Source: Flaccisagitta enflata | Taxonomy: Eukaryota > Chaetognatha > Sagittoidea > Aphragmophora | Length of the DNA stretch: 64,000 nucleotides | Assembly (NCBI GenBank): GCA_965153355.1 | Contig: OZ231126.1 | Coordinates: forward strand, 67,642,001 to 67,706,000 | Reading direction: 5' to 3' | In this document: piece after piece, positions 33,740-46,635 of the stretch | Layout of the letters: each line of letters opens with the position of its first letter | Position numbering within the stretch: the stretch's first letter is position 1 | Program-made: the position numbers and the translations under genes | Notes under the pieces: generated by a model | What the model was told of the DNA's origin: nothing | Database searches by the model: none | The model's input: only the letters and a program-made list of their open reading frames with translations

Positions 33740-36480
33740 AATATCTGGGTATGTCACGGTGTACACAAACATGAAATTTGGAGGGTCAAAGGGTGAAAAA
33801 AATGAATGTCATATTTTTGTAATTTTTTTTTACCATCTTGTAAAATAGTATAATAGGTGTTATTGCAGAAAATTTCAATGCAAAATCTTATTTCGTTCAG
33901 GATTTATACTCAAATTTCTATTTAAAAAAGAAAAAAAATTATAGAATAATAATGGCAATTTTTGTTATTTTTATTTTAACAGGCAAAAAATGTTAAACAA
34001 GGGTTGAAATTTTTTTTGGAGATCAGCAACAACCCAAACCACACTTTTTGGGTCATGGTTGATCCATCCCATGCATAATTTGTCCTTGTCCCTACATAAA
34101 AATCAAATTTTCATAAATTCAAAATGTTGTGTTTTGACTTTGAAGTCCAATTTGGGCACTTTAATGAAGTCCGATTTTCATGAAATTTTTGGTGGTGGTA
34201 GCACATGATGTTAAGTAGCTACAGTTCAAATTTCATCAAAATCGGACAAAATTAAGGGGGGTAAATGCTTATTTTTTGGTGTCTAGTATCTTCAAAAAAA
34301 CAATTTTTTAGGGTTTTAGGTATCAAAAATTTTGAAAAATATCATGATCTTTCTAAGAATGGTAAGTAGGATATAGTTACATGTGCTTGTAAAATTTCAG
34401 CTCAATCAGCCAACTGTAAGTAAGGCTTATAGGCCAAAAACAGCCAAAAATAACCATTTTGGGCCAAAACAGGCACTTTATTAAGGGACAATCGTACCCA
34501 TACCAAGTTTGAGCAAAATTAACCCAAAAGAAGTGTTCCCCAAGGTATTTGGTTCATCTTAGGAGGCATGTTGATATATGCCTCATTATTCGCCTGTTTA
34601 GACCTCTTTTTAATGGCCACAGCAATAGATATTCCAGCAACGGTAATAGATTAGGTAATGAATTTAGAGACAATCTAAAAGGTTGTGACTCATAACTATC
34701 TCTTGATAGGATTAGTATAAACTGAAATTATTGCTCAAGGCTAGAAAATACTCAAAAAATTAAACAAATATTTTTCTTTTGTAAAAAAAAACATCTTTTT
34801 TATTTTTTTCATAATAAATTTCAGAAGAATTATCTTTTAAGTGAAAAAAAGTTTCAAATACAATCAAAAGAATAAAAAATATATAAATGCTCAATAAAGC
34901 CATTATCATCTTTTTTTAAATGATGGCAAAAAAATGTTATCCTATAGAATAAAAAAGCAAAATTTTGAATATATGTCTGTTTCCCCTATATCTATCCTTT
35001 TAACGCTTAATGCAAATTGGCCCTGATTTTAAATCCACTTTCATAGGCTTTAAACAAACCCTAAAATCCCTTATATCAAGCTCTGTCAGTCTTCACAAAC
35101 AAACCTAGGACTTCTCTGGCCTAAAATAAACTTCATTACTTCATGATAAATATCTTCACCATTTCTTCAGTATATCAAATTAAGCAAATTTGGAAGCTGA
35201 CCATCTAAATGTTTTTTTCAAATACACGCCGTCCTAAAATCATTGCCAAATGCCATTCATGAACATAAGAATATGCTTAACACGCACATTGACATATTGA
35301 CATACTGACATTGACATATTGGATGTAACCGACCTTAATAAAACACTCTCAAAATAATTCATAGGCATACAGTGCTAAAAGAGGACAATAATAAGTCACA
35401 TATACATTCAAATACAGCCGTCGATTTAAGATCATGATCACGTTTGTTCAGGTCAAAGCATTTCTAGACATAACCAACAAGACAAAACTAGATGTCAAAC
35501 TCCTTATTCAAGAGAAAATGATCAAACATTCCCAATCTCATAAACATGAACATCCTTTTTTAAATGCGCAAAACCTTATTTCAGATGTCGCATTCTTTCA
35601 TTTCACTCGCGTTGAAAAAAACAAACTACATGTCATATCATAAATCATTCAAGAAAAATGATTTCAATTTTCTTACAAAATATTCTTTTTTTTTCATGTC
35701 AAACAAGTACATTGACAGCTTGGCACTATACAATACAGTGAAATCCAATGGCAGCGTATGACAAGATGAATTGAATCACGCGTAGAAGAAATTAATTGTC
35801 ATAGTTTCGCCGTAACTAATAGTTGCGGGATACAAATCACAAAACAAAAGCACATCGCATCATGACAAAGGAAGAAGCTCAAGTGCGAGTAAATACAGTA
35901 TGATGGGAGCAAAGACGACCTAAAACTGGGGGATAGATTTTAAGTATCTGATTTATAAAATAATTAAGATCTATGCTAATTAACAGTTGCTCTGTTGCTT
36001 GAATATGTTAGCTTTTTTCGTTCTTTAACTTTTGACTTGATTTCATCAGGACTTTATTATTCAATATTCTAACATAGCCCATCAGATTAAGTTAGAAATT
36101 CTATATAAAATTGAAAAAAAAATCAGCTTAGTCTAATTTTACAGGTTCTACAGTTATTCTTCAAACAGATGTATTATGTGTATTAGTATCTGGGCTAAGT
36201 TTAAAACATGCATAAAACATGTAAAAATAGTCCGATTGAGCTGATTTATCAAAAATATATAAAATTTTCTGCTCAATCTGATGGATTAGGTGAGAATATT
36301 GAATAATGAAGTGCTTATGAAATCAAATTACAAATTGAAGAATAAGAAAAAGTAACATATTTAAGCAACAGAGCAACCTTTGATTAATATAAATCTTAAT
36401 TTTTTTATAGATTAAATAAAATTTAAATACCTAAGATCTATCCTCCAGTCTAGGTCGTCTTTGCTTCCATAGTACTGTAT
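33740..36480. other. AT-rich DNA, nothing recognised
   Basis: Long A and T runs, no ORF longer than ~70 codons, no inverted ends found by eye. A loose inverted relation exists between ~35995-36130 and ~36200-36370 (GGGCTAAG, CATCAGATTAAG-like motifs), possibly an old MITE. Confidence 0.5.
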
Positions 36481-36617
36481 CTTCACCGAATTTTGGGCGA
36501 TCCTAAGGCGTGAAGCTCATCGTTTTTGCTTCTTCCCAAAGAAAATGTGCGACTTTTTCGCGCTGCAGAGTAAGTCTCCTCGCCGATCCACTTGACAATA
36601 ACTTGCCTGATGTTTTT

Positions 36618-36759
36618 AGTCGCGGACACGCAACTCTACACCTTGCCATGTTGGTCGGTCCGTCGGTCGGTCCGTAAAATTTTTTAGTTGCGAGCGGTTT
36701 TTGCATCACTGCTCCTGCCCAACAGTCCGCGACTGGATTGCCGTGTATCCGGCCTTGTT
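36618..36759 (+). repeat. Hairpin element, type B
   Basis: AGTCGCGGACACGCAACT (one arm mismatched), distal arm GTCCGCGACT, tail GTGTATCCGGCCTTGTT. A foldback element follows at once. Confidence 0.75.
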
Positions 36760-36815
36760 GTTGTCGTGGGTGTATGTCATGTCGGTCTGTCCGTCGTTTG
36801 GTCGGTCGGTTTTTG

Positions 36816-37287
36816 GGCAGCTCTGAAGGGTCGATGACCTATGATTTCACACATGGGAATTTTCCTTCCTTTCCTCCTCCTCCTTTGTACCCCTCCCAGC
36901 CTCTAGGCCCATATCTCAGCCTGGAGGCCCATATTCCAGCCTCAAGGCCCAAATCCCAGTCTTGAGGCCCAAATCCCACCCTCAAGGCCCAAATTCCAAC
37001 CCCAAGGCCCAGATTCCAGTCTCTAGGGATTTGGGCCTCAAGACTGGGATTTGGGCCTCGAGGCTGGGATATGGGCCTCCAGGCTGAGATATGGGCCTGG
37101 AGGCTGGGGGGAGGGGGGAGGGGTGCGGAGGAGGAGGAGGAGGAGGAGGAGAAAATTCCCCATATGTGTGAAAGCATAGGTCATCGACCCCTTCGGGGCC
37201 GCTGCCCTGCTCCCCCCTCAACTTCAACCACAACCCACTTAAGCAGGGCACGGGTACCGCTGACCATCTAACGCTTTTGCGACTATT
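36816..37287. mobile_element. Foldback element, copy 3
   Basis: The left arm is truncated at GGGCAGCTCTGAAGGG. The right arm is complete to AACGCTTTTGCGACTATTA. The minisatellite changes orientation at ~37025, as in copy 1. Confidence 0.72.
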
Positions 37288-37304
37288 ACTTTTTTGGCGT
37301 TTTA

Positions 37305-37603
37305 AGTCGCGTGCTATGCGACTACACCCAGCTTTGTCCGTCGGTCGGTCGGTCGGTCGGTTGGTCGGTCCCCATTTTACTTTTTTTATATTTTTGTGGT
37401 CTTTGGCTTCACTGCACTTGCCAAAACGCTCTAGAAACTCAAATACTGCCTCTGCCCACCCGCACGCGACTAAGGTAGCCCTGTATCCGGCCTTGTTTTT
37501 AGCTTTTTGAGCATATGGCTCCTGCCCAGATGCCCTAGTGACCTTCTCCAGCACTGCTCCTGCCCAACCGCATGCGACTAGGGTAGCTGTGTATCCGACC
37601 TTG
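37305..37603 (+). repeat. Hairpin element, type C, plus second tail
   Basis: AGTCGCGTGCTATGCGACT to GCCCTGTATCCGGCCTTGTT (37497), followed by another C-type tail with CCGCATGCGACTAGGGTAGC to 37603. Confidence 0.72.
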
Positions 37604-37817
37604 TTCTCACTACCCCACAAATGCTCCTTTTCAAAATCTTCCCTTCTTCTTTTTTCACTCCTATTACTTATTTTCTGCTCATGAATTCTTTTCTTTCCTC
37701 TCGTCTGTTAGGCTACTCTGAAATGCGACTGAGAATCGTGAATTCCCTTTTTTTTTGCTGAGGTAACCTTACGTGAAATTATAAATTTGCATGGAAATGA
37801 AAAAAATCGAAAAAATA

Positions 37818-37866
37818 AAAACATGGCCCTGATCTACACACATCAGGGGTCAGGGCCATGTTTTTC
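37818..37866. repeat. Perfect-stem palindrome
   Basis: AAAAACATGGCCCTGA and TCAGGGCCATGTTTTT face each other across ~17 bp, giving a 16-bp stem. It lies inside a larger loosely symmetric AT-rich segment (~37755-37915), probably a MITE. Confidence 0.65.
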
Positions 37867-38740
37867 AAAATGCAAAATATGCAAAAATAAGGCTGTGATA
37901 TAATTTCACGTCCAATAATTAATATTGTCAAAAATTCTTTTGGCCATAGTTTTTTTCTTGTTTTAGACAGAAATAAGCACAAAAACACCTCCGGTAGGTG
38001 ACCACCGCGGGCTTATGATGCGTAGTAATGTTGTTGACCAGGCTGCTCTACAAAATTCTGAATATGATGGTCCTCCATTAAAGAAAAACGTGTAAAATAG
38101 CGGTCATGTTGAAAAATGCAAATCAGCTTTGTAAACAGAGAGAGGTTCATGTAACTCGACTTTTGGTCGTTTTGGTTGCAAACCAAGGCCCACGAACATT
38201 GCGAGCAGTAATTTAGGTGTTAACCGCCGTATGTGAACTAACTGGAAGGTTCATACTCTCCAGAACATTACATAGGGTAAGTAACAAGCGCCAATGTAGA
38301 GGTAAGTTGTATAGCAAAATACCACTTAAATCAACTGTAACTGGTGAATTTGTAACCTGTTGTCGCGCATTATATAGGTCAAAATGGTCATAAATGACTC
38401 ATATGCACACTATAGTGATGCCCCATGAGGAGGATGAGCTCAGTTGGACAATTTGGAACACTTACGAATCCAAATTCAGCTTAAAAACTTATCGAAACCC
38501 TTATTTCTTGACCTGGTACACCGTGACGTATCGAGACGACCGGTTCTTTCCTAATTCCCATGCAGTTCTTTACGCAATAACGGCATTAATCTTGCACAAC
38601 CGCACTTAACTTACAGAATTCTTCCCCTTCTTCTTCCCAAATTTCTTCTTCTTCTTCCAGTCTTCACTCACTCATCCTCCTACTGTTCCTCTCCCTCCTC
38701 ATCCTGCTCTTCCTCATCGTGAATTTTCAAGGCCGGGAGA

Positions 38741-38959
38741 ATGAGTGAAAATTTGTCAGCGAGATCAACATCAAAACAACTCCAAGTTTTAAGGGAAGAA
38801 GACGAAGAAGAGGAAGACTACGACGAAGACGAATTTGATAATAATTCTAGTGAAGAGCCACTCATACCTCATAAAACACAAGAAATAAAAATGAACGCTA
38901 AAAAAGATTGGACAATTTTAGAATGGATGCATTTCGGAGGTGTATTCATCCTGGCCCAG
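38741..38959 (+). CDS. CYB561: CYB561 exon 1
   Basis: Starts at the ATG of MSENLSARSTSKQ, runs through an Asp/Glu-rich stretch and SEEPLIPHKT, and ends WMHFGGVFILAQ in phase 0. The donor GTTAGG runs at once into a ~125-bp (GA)n tract. Confidence 0.82.
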
Positions 38960-38962
38960 GTT

Positions 38963-39026
<64 letters not shown>

Positions 39027-39031
39027 AGAGA

Positions 39032-39072
<41 letters not shown>

Positions 39073-42000
39073 CGAGAGAGAGAGAGAGAGAAAGACAGAC
39101 AAACTGAAAATCAGATACAGTTTTTTAGTCGCGGACACGCGACTCTATAAGCCACTTTTCGGACCGTCGGTCGGTCCGTCCGTCCGTCGGTCCGTCGGTC
39201 CGTAACAAAGTCACTTTTAGAGGTTTTCCGCTCCTGCCCACCCGTCTGCGACTAATGCTGCCGTGCCTTGTTTTATAAGAACCTAGTTTATAAGAACATC
39301 AAGGCTTCGAATGGCCCCAAAATTAATATTTAGCATTTGTTTTAAAAGTATTCAATAGAAATATATTTAATACAATCAAATGATAGTATGATAGGTGGAA
39401 CAATATCCCTCACTATACCCAATCTGAAATAAACAAAAATAAATGGAAGAGGGCATTGTGAACCCTCACTGACTAGTTAATACGCGCACCAGTCCTAGTT
39501 TTTCATAAAACAGAATCTGAAAAACTGTCTTCCTGATTTACCCAAAAGCAAACTGCTTACCAAAAGTAGTTAAGGGCAATGATTGTTACTTGTTTAACCA
39601 AAATTCCACAAATCACTTGAGGGTAACATTGTTAAGTAACCATAACCTTAGAGGATATAATCGAGGTCAAGCTTAATGCGACCGCCGGACATCCTAATCC
39701 CAGGTACTGAGTAGTATGATAGGTGGAACAATATCCCCCAATATTTATTTTATTTAGTTTATATAGTATTTTGAATTAAAAACGCTTTAAGAACATTGAA
39801 AACTTCATTTGACCTCAAAAATAAGAACATGAAGCCTTTGAAAAAAAATGATGTTCTTAAAAAAAAAAAGTGTACACTGTCGTTGAATTGAATTGATAAA
39901 TGTTAAACCTCTATAACGCCTACACTACTAGGCAAAAATCTTCAAATTTTTAGGGAATGTTGGTAATATACTGCGGTTTTATTATGCAAAATTTAAATTT
40001 TCAATCATGGTTAGGTGAGAATCAGCAAATCATTGAAAAAAGTGGATTTTTTGGAGCCTAACCTCTTATTTTTTTAAGTTTTTTTTTTTTAAAAGTTGTC
40101 ATTATTTGATCACCATTTCAAAAGATATTGAGCTGAAACCTTGAGACTGATCTCAAATGAGATCACAAATTCGTTTTTTTTAGTTTCAGCAAAATTTTTG
40201 ATCATTTTTACATTTATGAAGATTTTAAACAATTTTCCAGAATTCAAATTTTGCATGACAGCAAATTTTTTTCTCAAACCCCTTGAAATATCCAAATTTT
40301 CTTGATTTTTTTGAAAGAACTGAAATCTATGATACATTTCCTGCCATTTGAGACCAACCCCGGGGCTATCGCTTATCTTCTTTAAAAATGGCATGCAAAT
40401 AGAGAAAACTGCTTCATGGAATAGAATATGGAAGAATTGTCTCTGCTTCAAAAGTGTTTCGTAATTCGTATATGATGTTTTGCCAATCCTCAAGTTCTAA
40501 GACTTTTAACGTTTTTATTTTATCAAATTTCGTTCATCTTCCATTCAAAACTCCTTTTTGGGCAGCGGCCCCGAAGGGGCCGATGACCTATGCTTTCACA
40601 CACAGGGGAAATTTCTCCTTCTCCTCCTTCTCCTTCTTCTCTGTCCCCCCCCCCCCCTTGAGGCCCAAATCCTAGCCTCGGGGCTCAAATCCCAGCCTTG
40701 AGGCTCAAATCTCAGCCTCGAAGCTCAAATCCCAGCCTTGAGGCTCAAATCCTTGCTTTGAGGCTTAAATCCCAGCCTCAAGCCTCATATCCCAGTCTCG
40801 AGGCTCAAATCCCAGTCTCGAGGCTCAAATCCCAGTCTTAAGGCTCAAATCCCAGCCTCGAGGCTTAAGTCCTAGCCTCGAGGCTTAAATCCCAGCCTCA
40901 AGGCTTAAATCCCAGCCTTGAGGCTTAAATCCCAGCCTCGAGGCTTAAGTCCCAGCCTTGAGGCTCAAATCCCGGCCTTGAGGCTCAAACCCAGATCTTG
41001 AGGCCCAAATCTTATCTTCGAGGCTCAAATCCCAGCCTTGAAGCTCATATCCCAGCCTCAAGGCTGAAATCCCAGCCTCAAGGCTCAAATCTCAACCTCG
41101 AGGCTCGAATCCCATCCTCAATGCTCAAATCCCTGGCTCAAGGCTCAAATCCCAGCCTCAAGGCTCAAATCCCAGCCTTGAGGCTCAAATCCCAGCCTCG
41201 AGGCTCAAATCCCAGCCTCAAGGCCCCCATTCCAGCCTTGAGGCTCAAATAAAAACAGCATAGGTCATCGGCCCCTTCGGGGCCGCTGCCCCTCTAACCA
41301 CCTCACACCAACATACACTCACTAAGGGGCAACGGGTACCGCTGACCATCTAACGCTTTTGCGACTATTAGACGCTAATTTGTATATTGCTGTGTTGATG
41401 ATTTTCTATCAGTATCATTGTTACTGAACTTAATCAGATTCAACACATGAATATCTTGGTGCTAATTCAAGTTGCAACAAAGTAATGGTTGTTTATTTAT
41501 CACTTAAATTGTATAAAAAGAGAATAACTAATCTTTTCTGTATATGTTATGAATCTTATTTTCACCAAAACTCAGTGCAGATACTGGAAGTATATATATT
41601 TTTGACAATCTTTTCTTACGCTATAAAAACGGAAGATGATGGAAATTTTTAAAAATAAAAATGCTAAAAGTTTTAGAATTTTTTTATTTACACTCCCTGA
41701 TGTGGATGATCTAATCAAACATACTTTTGCATATTGACACACCCGACCGCAGTATATTACCAGCATTCCCTGAAAATTTGAAGACTTTTTGCTCAGTAGT
41801 AACTAGTACAGGAACAATAAAGGGTTAACATTTTTCATTCCGATTTAAAGACGGTGTACACAAAGAGATGGACAGAAAGACCAAAAGATGTCCAGTTGAC
41901 GCGCTTTATTTGTACAAGATGACACAAAATATGAGATAGAAGAGGAACAAGAAAATGTTTAAAAATTTTCGCGCTGTTTACAGACGTACCTACCTACGGA

Positions 42001-45000
42001 AACACTCTCTTATAGAGATGCGAGGACGCATCTGAAAATGACACTCTATACCACCACAGCACTACTAGCTCGGTTTTGGAGACGTACTCGCGATCGCGTA
42101 GCATCTAGTTCACAGTTACAACGATATTTTCTTCTTCAGGGTCTGGGATTGCTGATGTTGGTGTTATGTTTCGTGTGGTTCCTGGACTACAAAGGCGGCG
42201 TTGGATGGACTGAAAATCCTGGAAAGGAATTCAATTGGCATCCGATTCTCATGTCCTTGGGTCTCGTTTTCTTATATGGACAAGGTAAATTTGTACCTTC
42301 TTATGTCATATTTTCTAGTCGCGGACACTCGACTCTATAAGCCATTTTTCGGTCCGTCGGTCGGTCCGTCGGTCCGTAACAAAGTCGGTCCGTCCGTAAC
42401 AAAGTCACTTTTTGAGGTTTTCCGCTCCCGCCCACCCGTCCGCGACTAATGCTGCCGTGTACACGGCCTTGTTTTTATCATTGACTATAGAACAAATGTT
42501 CCTTTTCTGCTTATGTGATTATGTTGGTATAAGTGCAATTGTAAATATGTAAACATGATTGTTTGATTAAAATGAAATATTTGTGAGCGTGAGTACATAA
42601 TGACTCACTTAGATGCTTCACATATCAAAAGTTTGGAGTATACCATCACCCTTCTTATGTGATATGGAGGGGCAAAAATCATAAAGATGATTTTGATTTT
42701 TTTCAAAATCCCTTCATCTTCCATTTTTGTTTTAGCCTTAAAGTTCTAACAGAAACCCCAGAAATGTCACAGAAGAAAATCTCATTACACCACAATGGAA
42801 TAAGATTTCCAAAATGAAAAAAACATGAAATAGATCATGCTCTGCAGATTCCTTATGTTGAAAGAAATAATCTATCACTCTCAAGATATTGGCCCCTGGC
42901 TTATCTTAATCAAAACTTCCATTTCTCAAATGGCATGAATTCCAGAGAGCATCTCTTACAGCATATCATATCAATTTCATACTATCTCTCCATGGATCAA
43001 GGCATCAAACTAAAATTCCAAGAGTGGTCTGAAATGAAAGAAAACTAATTATAAATGCATATTCTGCTTCTTTATTGTGACAAAATTCCTAATTTTAAAT
43101 GCAAGATCACAAATGAAGCATTTTTCCCTAAAAATGTGCAAAAAACACATTTTTTTTTCGCAAAATTTTGATGTTAATTGAATAACTTATGTATTTAAAT
43201 CAAATTGGAGGGATAAGAGAATTAAATTGTTTTTTACAGCATCAAAATCGGGAGCATGGTTACCAATTGGTGGTGATTTGATAATAATTTTGCTTATAAA
43301 TTAAGTGATTTTCTATAAAAACATTGACTGAACTTGTTATTCTATGATGAAAACACCTTTTTATGACAAATCTTACCAAAAGAACATAAAAAATCTGCAG
43401 ACCACGACCTATTTGATACTTCTTTTGGATTTTGAATATCTTGTTTTGTTGCAGAGTAATGGGATTTTCCTTTGTATCATTTCTGAAAAAACATACTGTA
43501 TAAAGAAATAAAATTAGTAATACAGTGGAACCCCGCAATAACAGCCTCGCTTTTAAAGGTTCCCCATCAATAAAGGTCAACATTTTAAGGTCCAAAATAA
43601 TAGTTTCTAATGTGATTTCACCTCTTTTTAAAGGCTATCCTGAGATAAAGGTGAAAAATCTTCAGTCCCAATGGGACCGATGAGGCGGGGTCCTACTGTA
43701 GCTGTTTTATAGATTGTAAGCCTACTAATTTATCCCACTGCATTATGCAAATTAGAAGATAAACAATTTTTGATAAGAGAAAAATGATAAGGGTTTTAAA
43801 ATTAGCCACTTCATTTTAGGCAGGGGTGTATTTTACTGAGTCACTTTTGATTTTTTTTTCCCCCTGCCTTTGATTTTCTTCCCCGCGACCCGTCGCGTGT
43901 TTTTATATCCATGATTTTCTTCCCCATATAGCAATAAAACTATGTAGTATTGGTTTAGATAGTGCTAAATTGTGTTTTATGATTTGGTACTGTCAAAAGT
44001 TACATTTTCCCCAAATTTCCTTTTTTTCTCTTTTTTCCCCCTTTGAATTTTTTCCCTATCTCCAGACCCTTTGATTTCTCCCCCCCCCCACTGGGGGGGA
44101 GGTTAAACTCAAGAATATACAGGCCTGATTTTAGGTAAAGAGGGTGAAAAGAAATAACCAACTTTTGCTATGTGAAGCACCCAAATGACTCACTCGGCCA
44201 CTTAGCAATAGAGTGTGCGATTATGATCGGTTTGTTCATTGATGGCAATCCTACGATTCATTGAAGCGGCTTTCTTGTCATTCATCCCCTTCTCCAATTG
44301 CCATGTGACATTTTTCCTCGTAGTGCTGAGGTCATTTTCACTCAACCACGTCTCTTTTTTTTTAGCGATGATCGTTTATCGAGTGTTTTTCTTCCTCCCG
44401 AAATTCGCCGTCAAGTTGATTCACGCCGCGCTGCAGTCACTCACCATCATCATGGTCGCCGTAGCCCTCAAGGTAACGACAGGGTCAGTTTGTCAATTGT
44501 CATGCATATAATGTAATTGGTTATATTTCATGTAGCTTGAAGAAATAGTGTGAGTTGAAACTTTATGTTCTTTATGTGCCTTATGTTCTTTATGTGAGGA
44601 GGGCACTAAAGGCGGAATCCTCATTTGAAAATGATGGCAGTAAGCTCCCTAACCACTCAAGGCAGAATCGGACTTGAGAGGTTTTCAAACTTAACTGCCC
44701 TTCTAACTAGAGTGGTTTTTAAATCAATATAAAAAGAAAGTTTTCTTAGGCCTATTTTCAATCTAATTTGCATCACTCTTTAATTTTTTCATGTCATCTC
44801 TTGATAAAGTCCATAATAGTTGATTTCTGAAAATCTTAAAATCGTAATTCCTCAAAAATATTTTTTTTATTTTTTTTCATATAGTCATTATTATCTTTTA
44901 ATCTGTAAAAACATCAAAACAGGAAATGAGAAATGTAGAATTTTAGTCGCGTGCACGCGACTCTACACCCCGCTTTGTCCATCCGTCCATCTTGTGGTCA

Positions 45001-46454
45001 GTCGGTCCTCTTTTTACTTTTATCAATTTTATTTCCTTTGGTCATTTTAGGTTATACAAGAGTTTACTTAGTTATTTTAAGTCATTCTCAGTCATTCTAA
45101 ATGTAAATGTTGCACGCGACTTATAGGTGTTGGCCTTGTTTTCATTCCTAGGTCATAATTCACAATAGATTGTTTTATTCTCGTAAAGAATTTGCATATT
45201 TCCTAATTGAGAATAGATAAAAAAATGTTTTTAAAAAAAGTGAAACTTAACAGTGAAAAAAAATTCTGAATTAGAGTAAAAAATCATAAAACATTCTTTT
45301 TCACAGACTTTTAAAATTCCCATGAGTAAATAGAAACAAGAACCACTTTAGTTAGAATTTGAAATGAAGCATGTTTAATTTTTTTCCACTCAAGTGCGAA
45401 TCTAACTACAGTGGAGCATCGCTAGAGCGTACCCGCTAATAAGGCATACCCGCCTATAAAGCATACAGCTTACTGTCCTATGACAGATTTAGTAGTTATT
45501 TCTATAATGGCAATAAGGCAGCTTCACTATAAGGCATAATTTTGCCCAGTCCTTTGGTAGGCGCTCTAGTGAAGTTCAACTGTATAGTGGTTTCAGTTGT
45601 TACTAGTCCGAAATTCGGCCTAAAATGGTTCCCTCCTTTATGTTCTTATCAGGCCGTGTTTGACTCTCATGATCTCAAAATACCGCCGATTCCAAATATG
45701 TACAGGTTAGTTGTTGTCATATTGTTGTTAGGTTGTAGTTATGTCACTTGTAGTCATGTTAGTCCATGTAAAAGTGAGAGTTGTTGTCATGTTGTGGTTA
45801 TGTTGTAGTCATGTTAGTTGATGTCGTGTTAGCTCATGTAGAATGGTGAGAAGAGTGGGCTCAATTTGGGCACTCAAACAAAAAGTCATTTCCAAGCACT
45901 TTTCATGCTCCATTTTTATGATAAGAGCCCCATCTTGTTGGAAAATTGGGGCTTTGGCTTGATCTAGGCACCGCGTCATCAATGCTGTAGTAGTGTAATT
46001 GTATAGAATTGATTGCTGCAGTAGTGAGAGAAATTTCTTCCATAGTTTTTCTATACAACCACAGCATGTATGACGCCGTGCCTAGATCATGTCCAAATCG
46101 ATTTTCCAAGTAGATAAGGCTCCAATTATACAAATGGAACATGAAAATTGCTTATAAATGATTTTTTTACTTGAATGCTCAAATTCAGCCCACTCTAATC
46201 GTGAGTTTTTGTATGCAGAAAGGTCAACATTCTTACAGTAAAATGCAATTCTTCTACCCCCTACATCCCGGCGAGAAACTTAAGTTTCCTGCCATATTTT
46301 CTTTCCTTCCTTACAATACTAATTGCAGATTTGCAGTTGTCCATTTTATTGACCTTTCCTCAGTTTGCATTCTTGGCTCGGAATTACGACTGTTGGCTTA
46401 TTCTCACTTCAACTTTTACTGGGAGTCTTCATCTTTTTGTGGCCAGGAAAGAAA

Positions 46455-46548
<94 letters not shown>

Positions 46549-46582
46549 GTGAGTGAGAGAGTGAGTGAGTGAGTGAGTGAGT

Positions 46583-46635
<53 letters not shown>

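Noticed and set aside
35434-35643. 70-codon open frame in AT-rich DNA
   Set aside because: No recognisable domain, no splice-compatible neighbours, composition like its surroundings.
38394-38609. 71-codon ORF upstream of CYB561
   Set aside because: No family resemblance and no splice link to exon 1. It probably lies in the promoter or 5' UTR region.
40660-41250. Regular ~20-bp repeat array that looks CRISPR-like
   Set aside because: There are no unique spacers. The units are contiguous degenerate minisatellite copies inside a foldback element in an animal genome.
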